Assembly: GCA_938743325.2 (NCBI GenBank)
Contig: OW568880.1
Span: forward strand, 372,001 to 436,000
Direction: 5' to 3'
Source of the DNA: Pycnococcus provasolii
Taxonomy: Eukaryota > Chlorophyta > Pseudoscourfieldiophyceae > Pseudoscourfieldiales > Pycnococcaceae
DNA length: 64,000 nucleotides
Below are positions 47,749-57,063 of this stretch, piece by piece. Every line of letters begins with the position of its first letter. Position 1 is the stretch's first letter. A program made the translations under genes and the position numbers. The notes below the pieces were generated by a model. It was not told the DNA's origin. It made no database searches and saw only the letters and a list, made by a program, of their open reading frames with translations.

Positions 47749-49626
47749 CTAACATGACCCGCCAGAAAGCTGCACTTGATTGAAGTACATCAGGTGGTCT
47801 GACACGCTGTGGCACAAGCCCATCAAGCATTGCCCGTCGTGGCAGGCGAGATCCTCGCCACTTCCATCGCAGATTTCGTAGATTGTTCGCGACGTGATTG
47901 TAGGGCTGATCGGTGGCAACTGCATCGGGTGCTGCCACACCTCTCGCGATACATGATGGAAACCGAGATATTCAGGAGGCAGGCTCGGCACGATGTCCTT
48001 GTGGTGTGTCATTCGCATGCTTCTGTGCGAAAGCAGCTTCTCGACGAACAGCGCGAATTTTGCATTCCCCACACGAGGGCTTCCGTACGTCCACAGGTAG
48101 ACTGGGACGTGCTCAAATCCTGGAATGGAAGCTAACATTGTCGCAAGGTCAACGGCACAGAACGTTGCAATCGCTGCGCCAAGCGAGTGGCCAGTGATGT
48201 GCAGCTCTCTGCTGTCTGTGGGTACCGACGCATTTAGCATCTTCACAACCGACTGCGTGATATTCGGCTTCAGCTGCGTTGCATTCCACGCGTGGAAGAA
48301 GCCGCTGTGAACGCGCATGCCCGCTGTGCCGTTCGTGATGTTGACAACGGGCCAGTCGAAGTCGAGTCTGAAGAAACGCAAATCACTGATCCAGTTGCGA
48401 AGGCTCGTGCTCTGCGTGCCTCGAAACGAGACCACCACCGGGTGGCTGCGACCACCAGGTCGAATGGCTCCTTGGTACTCGCCGGTGTATCCAAAGACGT
48501 TACGAATCGAGTCGTAGATGGCTTCGTCCGTTCGGAAGGTTGCGTCACCCTGTTGTTTTGGCGGTGGTGGAGATGGTGGCGGAGGTTCGCGGCCACGGTG
48601 TGGCCATGGCCACCGCTGCATGTTTGTCGCCGTACCGTTTGGCGGCGTTGGAACGAACGATGGCGCGAAAGAGCACCGCGAGCAGTTCCACGCAAGCAGC
48701 GACGTGTCGTCGTGGCAGTACGCGACGGACGAGTGGTGAGCAAACCGCAGGGCGATGTCGTACTCTGGCCAGTGTTCGTAGTGTTTGCCGGCGGCATTAC
48801 GACCACCTGCTGAGACATTTGTTTCCGTTGGTTGTGTTGTGTTGTGTTGTGAGCGTCAATTCTTTGTCTATATTTTGTTTTTTTTTATTTTGATGCAGGT
48901 TCTTATGTTTGTGGTATATTTCACAACCCACTTGGCTCAGCACCCGCAAGTTACGGCGGGCATATTGGTGCTTCTTGAGCGTTTTCAGCACTGGTGTTTG
49001 TCTTTGCAAACACCTGCAGCACCACAGGAATAATGTTAAGCATCCTTGCCAAGTCGACGACTATATATGATAGTGAAAAATATTGAAACGACGGAGACTA
49101 CTGACTGACTGAGTACAGCAAACAAAAAAAAGAAAAGCACATAATAAAGGAACAAGTACGTACCTTGCTTCGAATGTCGTTGATCTGACGACACTGAAAC
49201 TGTCGTTTGCACCACAGTAGTCGTGTGCTCGTTGTCCTCTTCCATCTCATAATCATCCAAATCAAACGCCGCCGTGGTTGCTGAGGAAAGCTGAGAAATC
49301 ATTGAAGGAGGCACCACCGCCGCACCACCACCACTTCCCTTACTCCTACTAACCATAGGTTTGGAGCGAGAGAGAGATGTAGATATTTGCTCATTCCGAG
49401 TATTCACAGATGGTACCGAGAACGCAGAAGCGCTCCTCCGAGCCGCCGAGACGGAACGAGCCGAACAGATGACATTCGAGAGCACGAGCACGAGCCAACA
49501 GAGCAGTGGAAACCCACGCCAAACCAAACCAAACCGAGAATGACCCACCAAACCAAACCGAGAATGACCCACCAAACCAGAACCCCCACGCTCACGAGAA
49601 AAGTTAATGTTAATAAAAGAAGACAT
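47749..49626 (-). CDS. class 3 (fungal-type) lipase, two exons
   Basis: Exon 1 is 49626-49164 and exon 2 is 48809-47749, joined in phase 1, giving about 507 residues. Exon 2 alone lacks a start codon and begins with the family N-terminal region (YDIALRFAHHSSVAYC, CSRC) that only this junction brings into frame with a start. The catalytic triad is Ser in ITGHSLGAAIA, Asp in HHKDIVPSLPP and His in SVSDHLMYF, with VVSFRGTQS as the oxyanion loop. Exon 1 carries a hydrophobic segment (FPLLCWLVLVLSNVICS), a signal or anchor, and a Ser/Thr linker. A PPPPSPPPP insert follows CSRC. Predicted secreted or membrane-tethered acylglycerol lipase. Transcript evidence would be needed to confirm the first exon. 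Confidence 0.85.
48810..49163 (-). other. predicted intron of the lipase gene
   Basis: Strong donor CAAG/GTACGTAC and acceptor TCTCAG/CAG. An additional CAG directly follows, so this is an NAGNAG-type acceptor: use of the second AG (exon from 48806) would drop one residue and keep the frame. A 70-codon open frame within the intron (48797-49009) is in a different frame from both exons. Confidence 0.7.
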
Positions 49627-49684
49627 CAACCAATCAATCACGCAAATCAGCTCAAATCAGCAAGACACACACATACATAAGCCA

Positions 49685-49730
<46 letters not shown>

Positions 49731-50912
49731 AGACGTTGTGTGTGGTTTGAGAATGAAGAATATTCTGGAGCGGATTCCAGGGAGGGGGAGGGAGGGGTCC
49801 GAGAAAGATAACCTCCCGCGGCGCCCAAGGCGGCGCCGGAGAATAAGTTCGAGTTTTCCCCCCCCGGGGGCGAGCTCGAGAAACTCTCCTGGCCCCCGGG
49901 ATCCGTCGTTAAATTGATGAGCACTAGTGGTGGTTTCTTCTTGAGGCCCTTCGACATTTCGTGAGCAAAAGACGAGTAGTACGGCAAAGGCGGGCACCAC
50001 CGTGCACCGACCGGCTTCAACTTGTTCAACCCTGACAAGCCCAATAAGTTTCATGATTCGGTGGCTGAGGTCGTAGGCATCAGCACCGCGATTTTGGAAA
50101 ACTTGCACGAACAGTATCCTTGCGCGACGACTCCATCAAACTGCTACTTGCTTGACTCGATCGCTAACGTAGTTTAGACGCGCGCGCATAGACAACTATG
50201 GCCGACGGAAACAACAGCGACACCGACGAATACGACGAGTACGAAAGTGTTACACGACACCTCGGAGTAGACAAGAGAGTACAGTCGCAAAGAAACGTCA
50301 CCAAGACTATTCTCGAGGCACTCAGCGATAAGAAATACGACGGCGGACGTCGCGACTATCGCAAGTGGAGTACAGCTAGCCATGAGTGTCTCCAAGACTT
50401 CGGCTTCGACGGACTTAAGCAGCTTGCCGAGACCGAGGAAGCTAGAAATCTTGACGCTGATGCTTGATTCAAACGGTGAACCACTGCTAATCGTGACGCT
50501 CAACAAGAAGATTGGGAGAGTGGACTCCTCTCTGGACTCTGGAGCGTTCGCGGAATACGCTAGCGGCGATCTAAAGGTAGACGTCCTTCATTGGCAATAC
50601 TGTCTGTCTGTCTGTCCCCCCCCTAGGCCCTAAAACTTCGGGAATCGGGACCCCCCCCAGGTCAGTTTCCCCAGGTCCCCCCCCCCGCCCCCGGGCCCGT
50701 CCCCAGGCCCGCGGGGGTGCTGAATGAATGAGGGAGACCTGTGGAGATTTCTGGTCCACGGAGATCTTTTTTCGATCCGTCTCTATCCATGCTTTGCGGT
50801 CGGGGCCACTCAAATATCAATCAGGGAACGCCGCTCTGTTCGTATGATGATCCTGATCCACAAATCCTCCCTCCCGGGCCTTCGAAGCCCTTCACATCAT
50901 CAGACCGTTGCC
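49627..50912. other. 1.3-kb divergent region with microsatellite and unassigned fragment
   Basis: Holds a CGA trinucleotide run (49687-49735) and G/C-rich blocks (49770-49900 and 50630-50715). From 50198 to 50467 lies an open frame (start MADGNNSDTDEYDEY, then ECLQDFGFDGLKQL) that could be the first part of a gag-like fossil or an orphan; I cannot settle which. A poly-C/G segment sits about 200-270 bases upstream of the 50913 ATG. Confidence 0.35.
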
Positions 50913-52454
50913 ATGTTGAACGCTGCCTCGTTCAAGTCGTCTTCCTTGCGTGCTTCGCGTCTTCAGTCGCGTCAATTTCAGTCGCGTCAATTTCAGTCAC
51001 GTGCCTTAAAGACTTCTCAGGATGATGTACGTGCTCATAATGATGAGGATGAGGAGATGGTGATGATGCCATCACACAACAAAGCGCAGAAGAACGTCGC
51101 CAAGGCGCTTGCGACAACCGTCGTCGCGAGCGTGCTCGCACCCACGTCCATGGCCGTTGCGGCTGCACTGCCGTCGCCCGCCGATGTCACAAAGCTCGCA
51201 TCGCAGGTCGCGACGCCCGACGTGGTGGCGGCAGCACTTGAAGTCGGAGGAACGGCGAGCGGCAAGGCGATCCTCGGCGCGCTCGACGCGGCGGAACAAG
51301 TCGCGTACTCCGTTCAGCCCGCCGCGGCGAAGAAGCTCGCCGGTGACGCCACGCGAGCCATTCTCGCGCCGTCAGACAAGACCATCGCCGCGGCGGTGGA
51401 CGATGTCTCGGCCATCGCGGGAAGTGTAAAGGGTGTCGACAAGGCGGCCAAGGCGGCGGTGGACGCCGCGCTTTCCGTGGACAAGCTGAAGGGCGCGGGC
51501 GTTGCCGCCATGGCGACAGACGCCATTGGCAAAGACGGAGGACTTGATCGTACCGTCAAGGCGGCGGGAAACCTCGTCAAGGCGGTGGTGCCTGCCGAGT
51601 ACTACAAGGCGGGCGCTACCATCGCGGACGTGGCTTTGAGCGTGAATTCCAACGCCGCGGCGTCCGCCGCGGAGTCGATTGTCGACGTCGTGACGTCCGT
51701 CAACCCCACAAAGGGCAAGGCTGCGGTTGACAAGCTTGAGGCGGCGGCATTCAGCGTTGATACAAAGGCGGCTCGCAAGGCGGCGAATGAAATCAGCAAG
51801 GCGATCAAGAAATGTGAAAATGCGTGCACCTCCGCCGACGTGCAGCCTGCGGTGAATGCGCTTGTGGCGGCAGGAAAGTCGGCAGACGCCAAGAAGGTGG
51901 ATGCCGCACTGGATGCTATCGCCGGTGCGGTGCAATCTGCGGATGGAGGTAAGATCGCGGCGGCTGCCAAGGCGGCGGCAGCTGCAGGTGCGAGTGCTGG
52001 ACCAAAGGCTCTTGGTGCTGCGACGGCGGCTAAGCCCATCGTTCAGCTCCTCGCATCGCAGGTTCTCGGTGCACCTGAGCCCGCGGCTTCCGGCGGCGGC
52101 GGCTTCAGCGCACCGTCAGTGTCGGTGAACGTGAACGTGGCTGAGCTCGCCATCTTCGCAGGTGCGCCCGTGCTGCTCGGCTCGCTTCTGCTTTCTTCCT
52201 TCAAAATCACGCCAGGATCGGGGAATGCGATTACTCGTGCCGCGCCAACACGAACGACAAAAAAGGTGGTGGCTACGGTCGCGCCGCGTAAGGGCACAAA
52301 GGCTGTGAAGAAAACGACAGCTGCAAAATCCTCGACGCCGAAGCCGAAGCCCGCGGCTAAGCCGGATCCCAGGATCGTAGCGGGATCCCAGACGGTTGGT
52401 CAGGCCAAATTGAGCGGTGGAACTGTCACCGTCTACCGCCGCAGCTCCTTCTAG
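50913..52454 (+). CDS. Ala-rich thylakoid-type membrane protein
   Basis: 513 residues from the ATG at 50913. It starts with a Ser/Arg-rich transit-like region containing a QFQSR repeat, followed by a second targeting part KNVAKALATTVVASVLAPTS then AVAAALP, a typical twin-domain thylakoid-lumen signal with an AxA cleavage site. The mature protein is a long Ala/Val/Lys-rich helical array with repeated short motifs (AADVAA, SVDKLK, SVNPTKGKAAVDKL). One membrane helix near the end (AELAIFAGAPVLLGSLLLSS) and a basic tail with TAAKSST and RRSSF close it. No known family; function not inferable. Confidence 0.65.
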   Translation: MLNAASFKSSSLRASRLQSRQFQSRQFQSRALKTSQDDVRAHNDEDEEMVMMPSHNKAQKNVAKALATTVVASVLAPTSMAVAAALPSPADVTKLASQVATPDVVAAALEVGGTASGKAILGALDAAEQVAYSVQPAAAKKLAGDATRAILAPSDKTIAAAVDDVSAIAGSVKGVDKAAKAAVDAALSVDKLKGAGVAAMATDAIGKDGGLDRTVKAAGNLVKAVVPAEYYKAGATIADVALSVNSNAAASAAESIVDVVTSVNPTKGKAAVDKLEAAAFSVDTKAARKAANEISKAIKKCENACTSADVQPAVNALVAAGKSADAKKVDAALDAIAGAVQSADGGKIAAAAKAAAAAGASAGPKALGAATAAKPIVQLLASQVLGAPEPAASGGGGFSAPSVSVNVNVAELAIFAGAPVLLGSLLLSSFKITPGSGNAITRAAPTRTTKKVVATVAPRKGTKAVKKTTAAKSSTPKPKPAAKPDPRIVAGSQTVGQAKLSGGTVTVYRRSSF

Positions 52455-52768
52455 AATACAACAAAGAAGAGAAGCTGACAGACGATCGCGGAGTAACTTA
52501 CCCTACCTTACGGAACCTGAAAGAAATCAACCTTAAGCGAACTTGATAAAAAAACAACAAAATCAAAATGACTACCTTAGCGTACAAGGTTGTTTTGTCA
52601 CATAAGTTACCCAAGACCCCTTTTCGAAATCACAAAGGGAGGTGTGGATTAGGGTTTAAGGGTTAGGGTTAGCTCTTCCTCCCGCCGGCGCAGTGGCGCA
52701 CCGGCATTCGCGTCATTCCCGTGCCTGTGACAAGAAAGAAGTACTCCTCGTGAGTGACTTTTAATAAG
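52455..52768. promoter_or_regulatory. XPD promoter region
   Basis: Tandem intergenic region. Telomere-like repeat (52648-52672) then a C/G-rich leader. No coding potential. Confidence 0.45.
52648..52672. repeat. telomere-like TTAGGG element upstream of XPD
   Basis: ATTAGGGTTTAAGGGTTAGGGTTAG on the + strand, 97-121 bases before the XPD ATG. Confidence 0.75.
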
Positions 52769-55501
52769 ATGCGTTTCGTGTTAGACGGCCTGACAGTTTT
52801 CTTTCCGTACGACTACCTGTATCCCGAGCAGTACGAGTACATGAAAGAACTCAAGCGCGCGCTGGACGCCAAGGGACACGCCGCGCTCGAAATGCCCACC
52901 GGCACAGGCAAAACCATCACGCTCCTCTCACTCATCACGTCCTACCAGCTCGCGCACCCCGATGTCGGTAAGCTCATCTATGCCACACGCACAGTTCCCG
53001 AGATGGAGAAAGTCTTGGCGGAACTCAAAGGTTTACAGAAATACAGAGAAAAGTGCCTGCGAGAAGACTCTGCGGCAGGGGACGAAGCTTCAGCAGTAGC
53101 AGCTTCCTCGGGGGAATACGAGAGAGGATCCATCCTCGCGCTTGGACTGTCTTCGCGCAAAAATATGTGCATACACCCAGCCGCCATCGAAGGGGCAGAC
53201 CGCGAGTCTGTTGACTCGATGTGCCGGAAAATGACTGCATCGTGGGTGCGCAGCGAAGCCGTCGACGCCGCGCACGGAACGGCGGCGGCGGCGCCTATGG
53301 CAACCGACGACGCAGAACTTCAACAAGTGCGCGACGCCGCCGCCGCCGCGGCGCCTGTCGCAGAACCGAACGAAAGAGCCGCTGAGCAACCACCTCCCGT
53401 CCCGGACATCGAGGACTTCAACGTCGGCAACGCACCACCGGGAACGGCGCGCCTCTGTTCGTTCTACGAACGACTCGAGAACGACTACGCACGCCCCGTC
53501 ATCGCGACCGCCGACAACGGGAGCAACGGCACGGCGGCTGCGGGGGCGACGACGACGACGACTGCGAACGACGATGGCAGCGGCAATCCCACGCCTCAGC
53601 AGGTACCAAAGCTCGCGGCGAGCTCGTTGCTTCCTCCGGGAGTGTACACGCTCGAGGACCTGCGCGAGTACGGGAAGAAGAAGGGTCTTTGCCCGTACTT
53701 CCTCGCACGACGCGCGATGACGTACGCGAACGTCGTTGTGTACAACTACCAGTATCTCATCGACCCAAAGGTGTCGGCGATGGTATCGCGAGAGCTTGAG
53801 CGCGAGTGTGTGGTGGTGTTCGACGAGGCGCACAACATTGACAACGTGTGCATCGAGGCGCTCTCCGTCAACCTGCGATCACACACACTTGACGTCGCGG
53901 GACGCAATCTCGTCAAGCTTGGCGAGAGGGTGGAGAAGGCGAAGCAGACGGATGCGAGCAGGCTGCAAGAGGAGTACTCGAGGCTTGTGAGCGGCCTCGT
54001 GAATTCCGGGACGCTCGGCGGTGACGGCGCGGGCGCGGGTGCGGGCGCGGGCGGCGGCGATGGCGGTGCGGGCGGATTCCTTGCCGCGGGCACGGAGCTC
54101 GAGCTGCTGCAGAGCCCCGTGCTGCCCGCGGACGTGCTCAGCGAGGCAATTCCTGGCAACATTCGACGAGCGGAGCACTTTCTCGCCTTCCTGCGCCGCC
54201 TGCTCGAGTACCTGAAGACGAGGCTGAACGGTGCAAAGACGGTGGAGAGCGAGAGCACGGTCACCTTCCTCGAGTCGCTGCACAAGGCGTCGGGCATCGA
54301 CTCCAAGTCGCTGCGCTTTTGCTACGACCGCCTCAGCAGCCTGATGCGCACGCTGGAAATCACGGAAATGGACGAGTTCTACGGAGTGCAGCTGATTGCG
54401 GACCTCGCGACGCTCGTCGGCACGTACAAGGTTGGATTTGCGGTGATCATCGAGCCGTTTGACGCACGCCTGCCTGCGGTGCCTGATCCCATTCTGCAGC
54501 TGTGCTGCCTAGATGCCTCTCTGGCAATCCACCCTGTGCTGGAGCGATTTCGCAGCGTGATCATCACATCCGGCACGCTCAGCCCGCTCGACCTGTACCC
54601 GAAGCTCCTTCGATTTCGCCCCGTGGCCCTACGTGCTCTGCCGATGACGCTCACGCGCGAGTGCCTGCGGCCGGTGGTGGTGACACGCGGCGCCGATCTC
54701 ACGACCCTGTCGACGCGCTTCGAGGATCGCGGCGACGATAATGTGGCGACGAATTACGGCAAGCTGCTGGTGGCTCTGGCTAAGACTGTGCCCGACGGGC
54801 TCGTGTGCTTCTTCGTGTCGTACTCGTACATGGACCGCATCGTCTCGCTTTGGGACCGCGAGGGCGTGCTGCAGCAGCTTTCGCAGCACAAGCTCGTGTT
54901 TGTGGAGACGACGGACGTGGTGGAGACGACGCTCGCGCTCGATAATTACCGTCGTGCGTGCGACTGTGGACGAGGTGCCGTGTTCCTGTCCATTGCCCGT
55001 GGCAAGGTGAGCGAGGGCATCGACTTCGATCGTCACTACGGCCGATGCGTGGTGATGATGGGTGTACCCTACCAGTACACGCTAAGCCGCGTGCTTCGCG
55101 CGCGTTTGGAGTACCTGCGCGAGACGTTCGCGATCCGCGAGGATGACTACCTGAGCTTCGACGCACTGAGGCAGGCTGCGCAATGTGTCGGCCGCGTCAT
55201 CCGCTCGAAGAACGACTACGGCCTGATGGTGTTCGCGGACTGCCGGTACAACAGGAGCGACAAGCGCAACAAGCTTCCAGGTTGGATATCCTCGCAGCTG
55301 CGCGATGCTCATTTGAACTTGTCGGTTGACATGTGCTCGCACGTCGCTCGCGAGTACATGAAGAAGTTGGCGACGGTTCCGTTGGACGAGATGGAAATGC
55401 GCAAGCACCTGTTGAGCGAGTCTGCGCTCGCGCAACGCGGCCGTCTCGCTTCGTCGTCGAGCGGCAAGGAGGACGACGGCACGGCTGTTGTGCTTCCTTG
55501 A
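52769..55501 (+). CDS. ERCC2: XPD/ERCC2/RAD3 TFIIH helicase
   Basis: 910 residues from the ATG at 52769 (MRFVLDGLTVFFPYDYLYPE matches the XPD start). The helicase works in TFIIH, opening DNA in nucleotide excision repair and transcription initiation. Walker A is MPTGTGKT, motif II FDEAHNID. The four iron-sulfur cysteines occur in NMCIHP, VDSMCRK, TARLCSFYE and KGLCPYFLARR, in order. The late motifs SIARGKVSEGIDF and AAQCVGRVIRSKNDYG are also present. It is about 150 residues longer than usual because of Ala- and Gly-rich low-complexity insertions (near 53070-53100, 53270-53400, 53500-53600 and 54020-54080), lying between rather than in the motifs. Confidence 0.97.
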   Translation: MRFVLDGLTVFFPYDYLYPEQYEYMKELKRALDAKGHAALEMPTGTGKTITLLSLITSYQLAHPDVGKLIYATRTVPEMEKVLAELKGLQKYREKCLREDSAAGDEASAVAASSGEYERGSILALGLSSRKNMCIHPAAIEGADRESVDSMCRKMTASWVRSEAVDAAHGTAAAAPMATDDAELQQVRDAAAAAAPVAEPNERAAEQPPPVPDIEDFNVGNAPPGTARLCSFYERLENDYARPVIATADNGSNGTAAAGATTTTTANDDGSGNPTPQQVPKLAASSLLPPGVYTLEDLREYGKKKGLCPYFLARRAMTYANVVVYNYQYLIDPKVSAMVSRELERECVVVFDEAHNIDNVCIEALSVNLRSHTLDVAGRNLVKLGERVEKAKQTDASRLQEEYSRLVSGLVNSGTLGGDGAGAGAGAGGGDGGAGGFLAAGTELELLQSPVLPADVLSEAIPGNIRRAEHFLAFLRRLLEYLKTRLNGAKTVESESTVTFLESLHKASGIDSKSLRFCYDRLSSLMRTLEITEMDEFYGVQLIADLATLVGTYKVGFAVIIEPFDARLPAVPDPILQLCCLDASLAIHPVLERFRSVIITSGTLSPLDLYPKLLRFRPVALRALPMTLTRECLRPVVVTRGADLTTLSTRFEDRGDDNVATNYGKLLVALAKTVPDGLVCFFVSYSYMDRIVSLWDREGVLQQLSQHKLVFVETTDVVETTLALDNYRRACDCGRGAVFLSIARGKVSEGIDFDRHYGRCVVMMGVPYQYTLSRVLRARLEYLRETFAIREDDYLSFDALRQAAQCVGRVIRSKNDYGLMVFADCRYNRSDKRNKLPGWISSQLRDAHLNLSVDMCSHVAREYMKKLATVPLDEMEMRKHLLSESALAQRGRLASSSSGKEDDGTAVVLP

Positions 55502-55699
55502 TTGAAGCACAACAGATCGCTGTTTTTTTAAACGAGTAGTAATGGAATGTACTTTACTTTGTTCAGTTCATAATAACGGTCGTCTATTGATTCATTACAC
55601 TATTATTGTGTACTGTAGTTATATTCACCATTCAGCGGCGCATATATGCCTCCCGAACACCTGCACGGCGTCGACGCGCTCGCCGCTGGATCCTCATTC

Positions 55700-55990
55700 G
55701 CGATATCCGCAGCGCGTATTTCTCGACGCGCCGATGCGCTTTGCCGTCGTGGCCGACTTGCCGGGCGCGGGGCGCGTTGGCCAGACTCGATCCCTCCACC
55801 CAGTTGCCCTCTTGGATCTCGGCGCAGATCATCACGCCCGAGTCCAAATCCACACCATTCTTCAGCCCAGCGGTTTCGGCTTCCTTTTATTAATGAAGCT
55901 GATGTTGGGCAAGCCCCCCGTCTTGCTCGTTTGGGGTCGCCAGCTGATCATCGACTCGTCGAGCGTGATGTACTCGCCCAGCGGCTTGAC
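55700..55990 (-). mobile_element. piggyBac-type transposase fragment
   Basis: The minus strand shows GEYITLDESMISW, GGLPNISFINKRKPKPLG and LKNGVDLDSGVMICAEIQEG, in the order seen in the piggyBac DDE domain (LDESM with the first Asp; GLP..S.I.RKPEPLG; LK...D..SGVM...EIQEG). The reading frame changes between the second and third pieces, where a few bases appear lost, so it is inactive. No ends found. Confidence 0.65.
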
Positions 55991-56029
55991 TCATCGACGA
56001 TACTCTTCCTTGTCGACTCGCGCCGCGCA

Positions 56030-56350
56030 ACGGCCCCCCATGCACATCTTCCTCGACACAACGACGACGTATTCGTATTGTCCCGTCGACGTGATAAACG
56101 ACGTGAGCTCCGGTTGTTTGAGTCTGAGCTGGTGATACGACGCGTACAGGTCGATTGCAGAAAATACGGACGAAGTCCCCAGATCCTCGAGCAGGTTGTC
56201 GATCGACGGGATGGGGAAGTGCTCTCTGCGCGTGACGCGATTGAGAGCCCTAAAGTCCACGCAGAATCTGAGCCCGCCTCGAGGCTTGGCTGCGAACAGA
56301 ACCGGAGCGGCGAGTGGAGATGTCGACGGTCTGATGTGACCGTGACGCAT
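56030..56350 (-). mobile_element. Ty3/gypsy LTR retrotransposon fossil, reverse transcriptase part
   Basis: Recognised by the RT landmarks SPLAAPVLF, GGLRFCVDFRALN, PIPSIDNLLEDLG and AIDLYASYHQ on the minus strand. Only this domain is recognisable. No LTR, primer-binding site, protease or integrase part was found. It is broken and probably old; it abuts the piggyBac-like fragment, so one may have inserted near or into the other. Confidence 0.75.
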
Positions 56351-56467
56351 TCTTGGTTACTCCCACCCACGCGCACCTCGACGCGTCGCATCGCCATCGC
56401 CATCGTGATGATCGGTGTAGTAGTTTTGCAACTTACGACGACGTCCTTATGTCGCCCTTGCGCAGCC

Positions 56468-56755
56468 TCACCCAGTAGTCGTCGGTGATGCGATGATTGC
56501 CTGCCAAAGCGCCTGGATCGCGGAAATGACCTCCGACTTGTCCTGGATGTATGTTGTATCATCGGCGAACAATGCGAAGCATGCGAACGCCATGGCTCGC
56601 GCCGCACGCGCGTCGCCGGGCGCCGCGCGGAGCACCTTCGACGCCGCCGGTGGCGTCGACTTCGGCAGCGCGTACGAGTCCGCCGGGAGCCCGGGACCTC
56701 GCTCGCGTCGTGCGCGAATCCGAAGCGGCGAAGCGCGACCGGGATCCCCAACCAA
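56468..56755 (-). mobile_element. possible reverse transcriptase fragment (LINE-like)
   Basis: The minus strand reads FALFADDTTYIQDKSEVISA after a Pro/Arg/Ala-rich part. FADDTT resembles the non-LTR RT catalytic box. The rest is too degenerate to place, so the call is tentative. Confidence 0.35.
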
Positions 56756-56893
56756 CTAACTTTTTCTTTCTACGATAGGCACCCACCCCGTGGGATCAGA
56801 GAATGCACCCAGAGAGGGATCCCCTAAGGCTTAATAACTTGATCCATCTTCCAACCCCCCGGCCCCTCCAACAACCCCCGGCCCCTCCAACAA

Positions 56894-56907
56894 CCCCCCC
56901 CCCCCCC
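56894..56907. repeat. poly-C tract upstream of SQD2
   Basis: Fourteen C, followed by CCCCGG-rich sequence, 157-170 bases before the SQD2 ATG. Confidence 0.85.
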
Positions 56908-57063
56908 TCCCCGGCCCCCCCGGCCCCTCTGGATAAGATACTATCTGAAAAGCCAAGCCGGAAGTTAAGTTGTTCCCGACCGCTTGTAAGTCCCCTGTCT
57001 TCTTAGCCTAGCGTCCGGACCATTCATTCCCCGCCGTCGCTCGTCTTCGTCGTATCGTGTGCG

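Larger units (their letters stand above)
55502..57063. other. transposon-fossil nest between XPD and SQD2
   Basis: No whole gene. On the minus strand are a piggyBac-like transposase fragment (about 55700-55990), a Ty3/gypsy reverse transcriptase fragment (about 56030-56350) and a segment with a FADDTT box (about 56468-56755), listed separately. Near 56890-56940, C runs lead into the SQD2 promoter. Confidence 0.55.

Noticed and set aside
48797-49009. 70-codon frame (LKTLKKHQYARRNLRVLSQV region) as a middle exon of the lipase
   Set aside because: It can be entered in phase from exon 1 at a weaker acceptor, but it has no usable donor that returns to the lipase frame; the direct join is simpler and exact.
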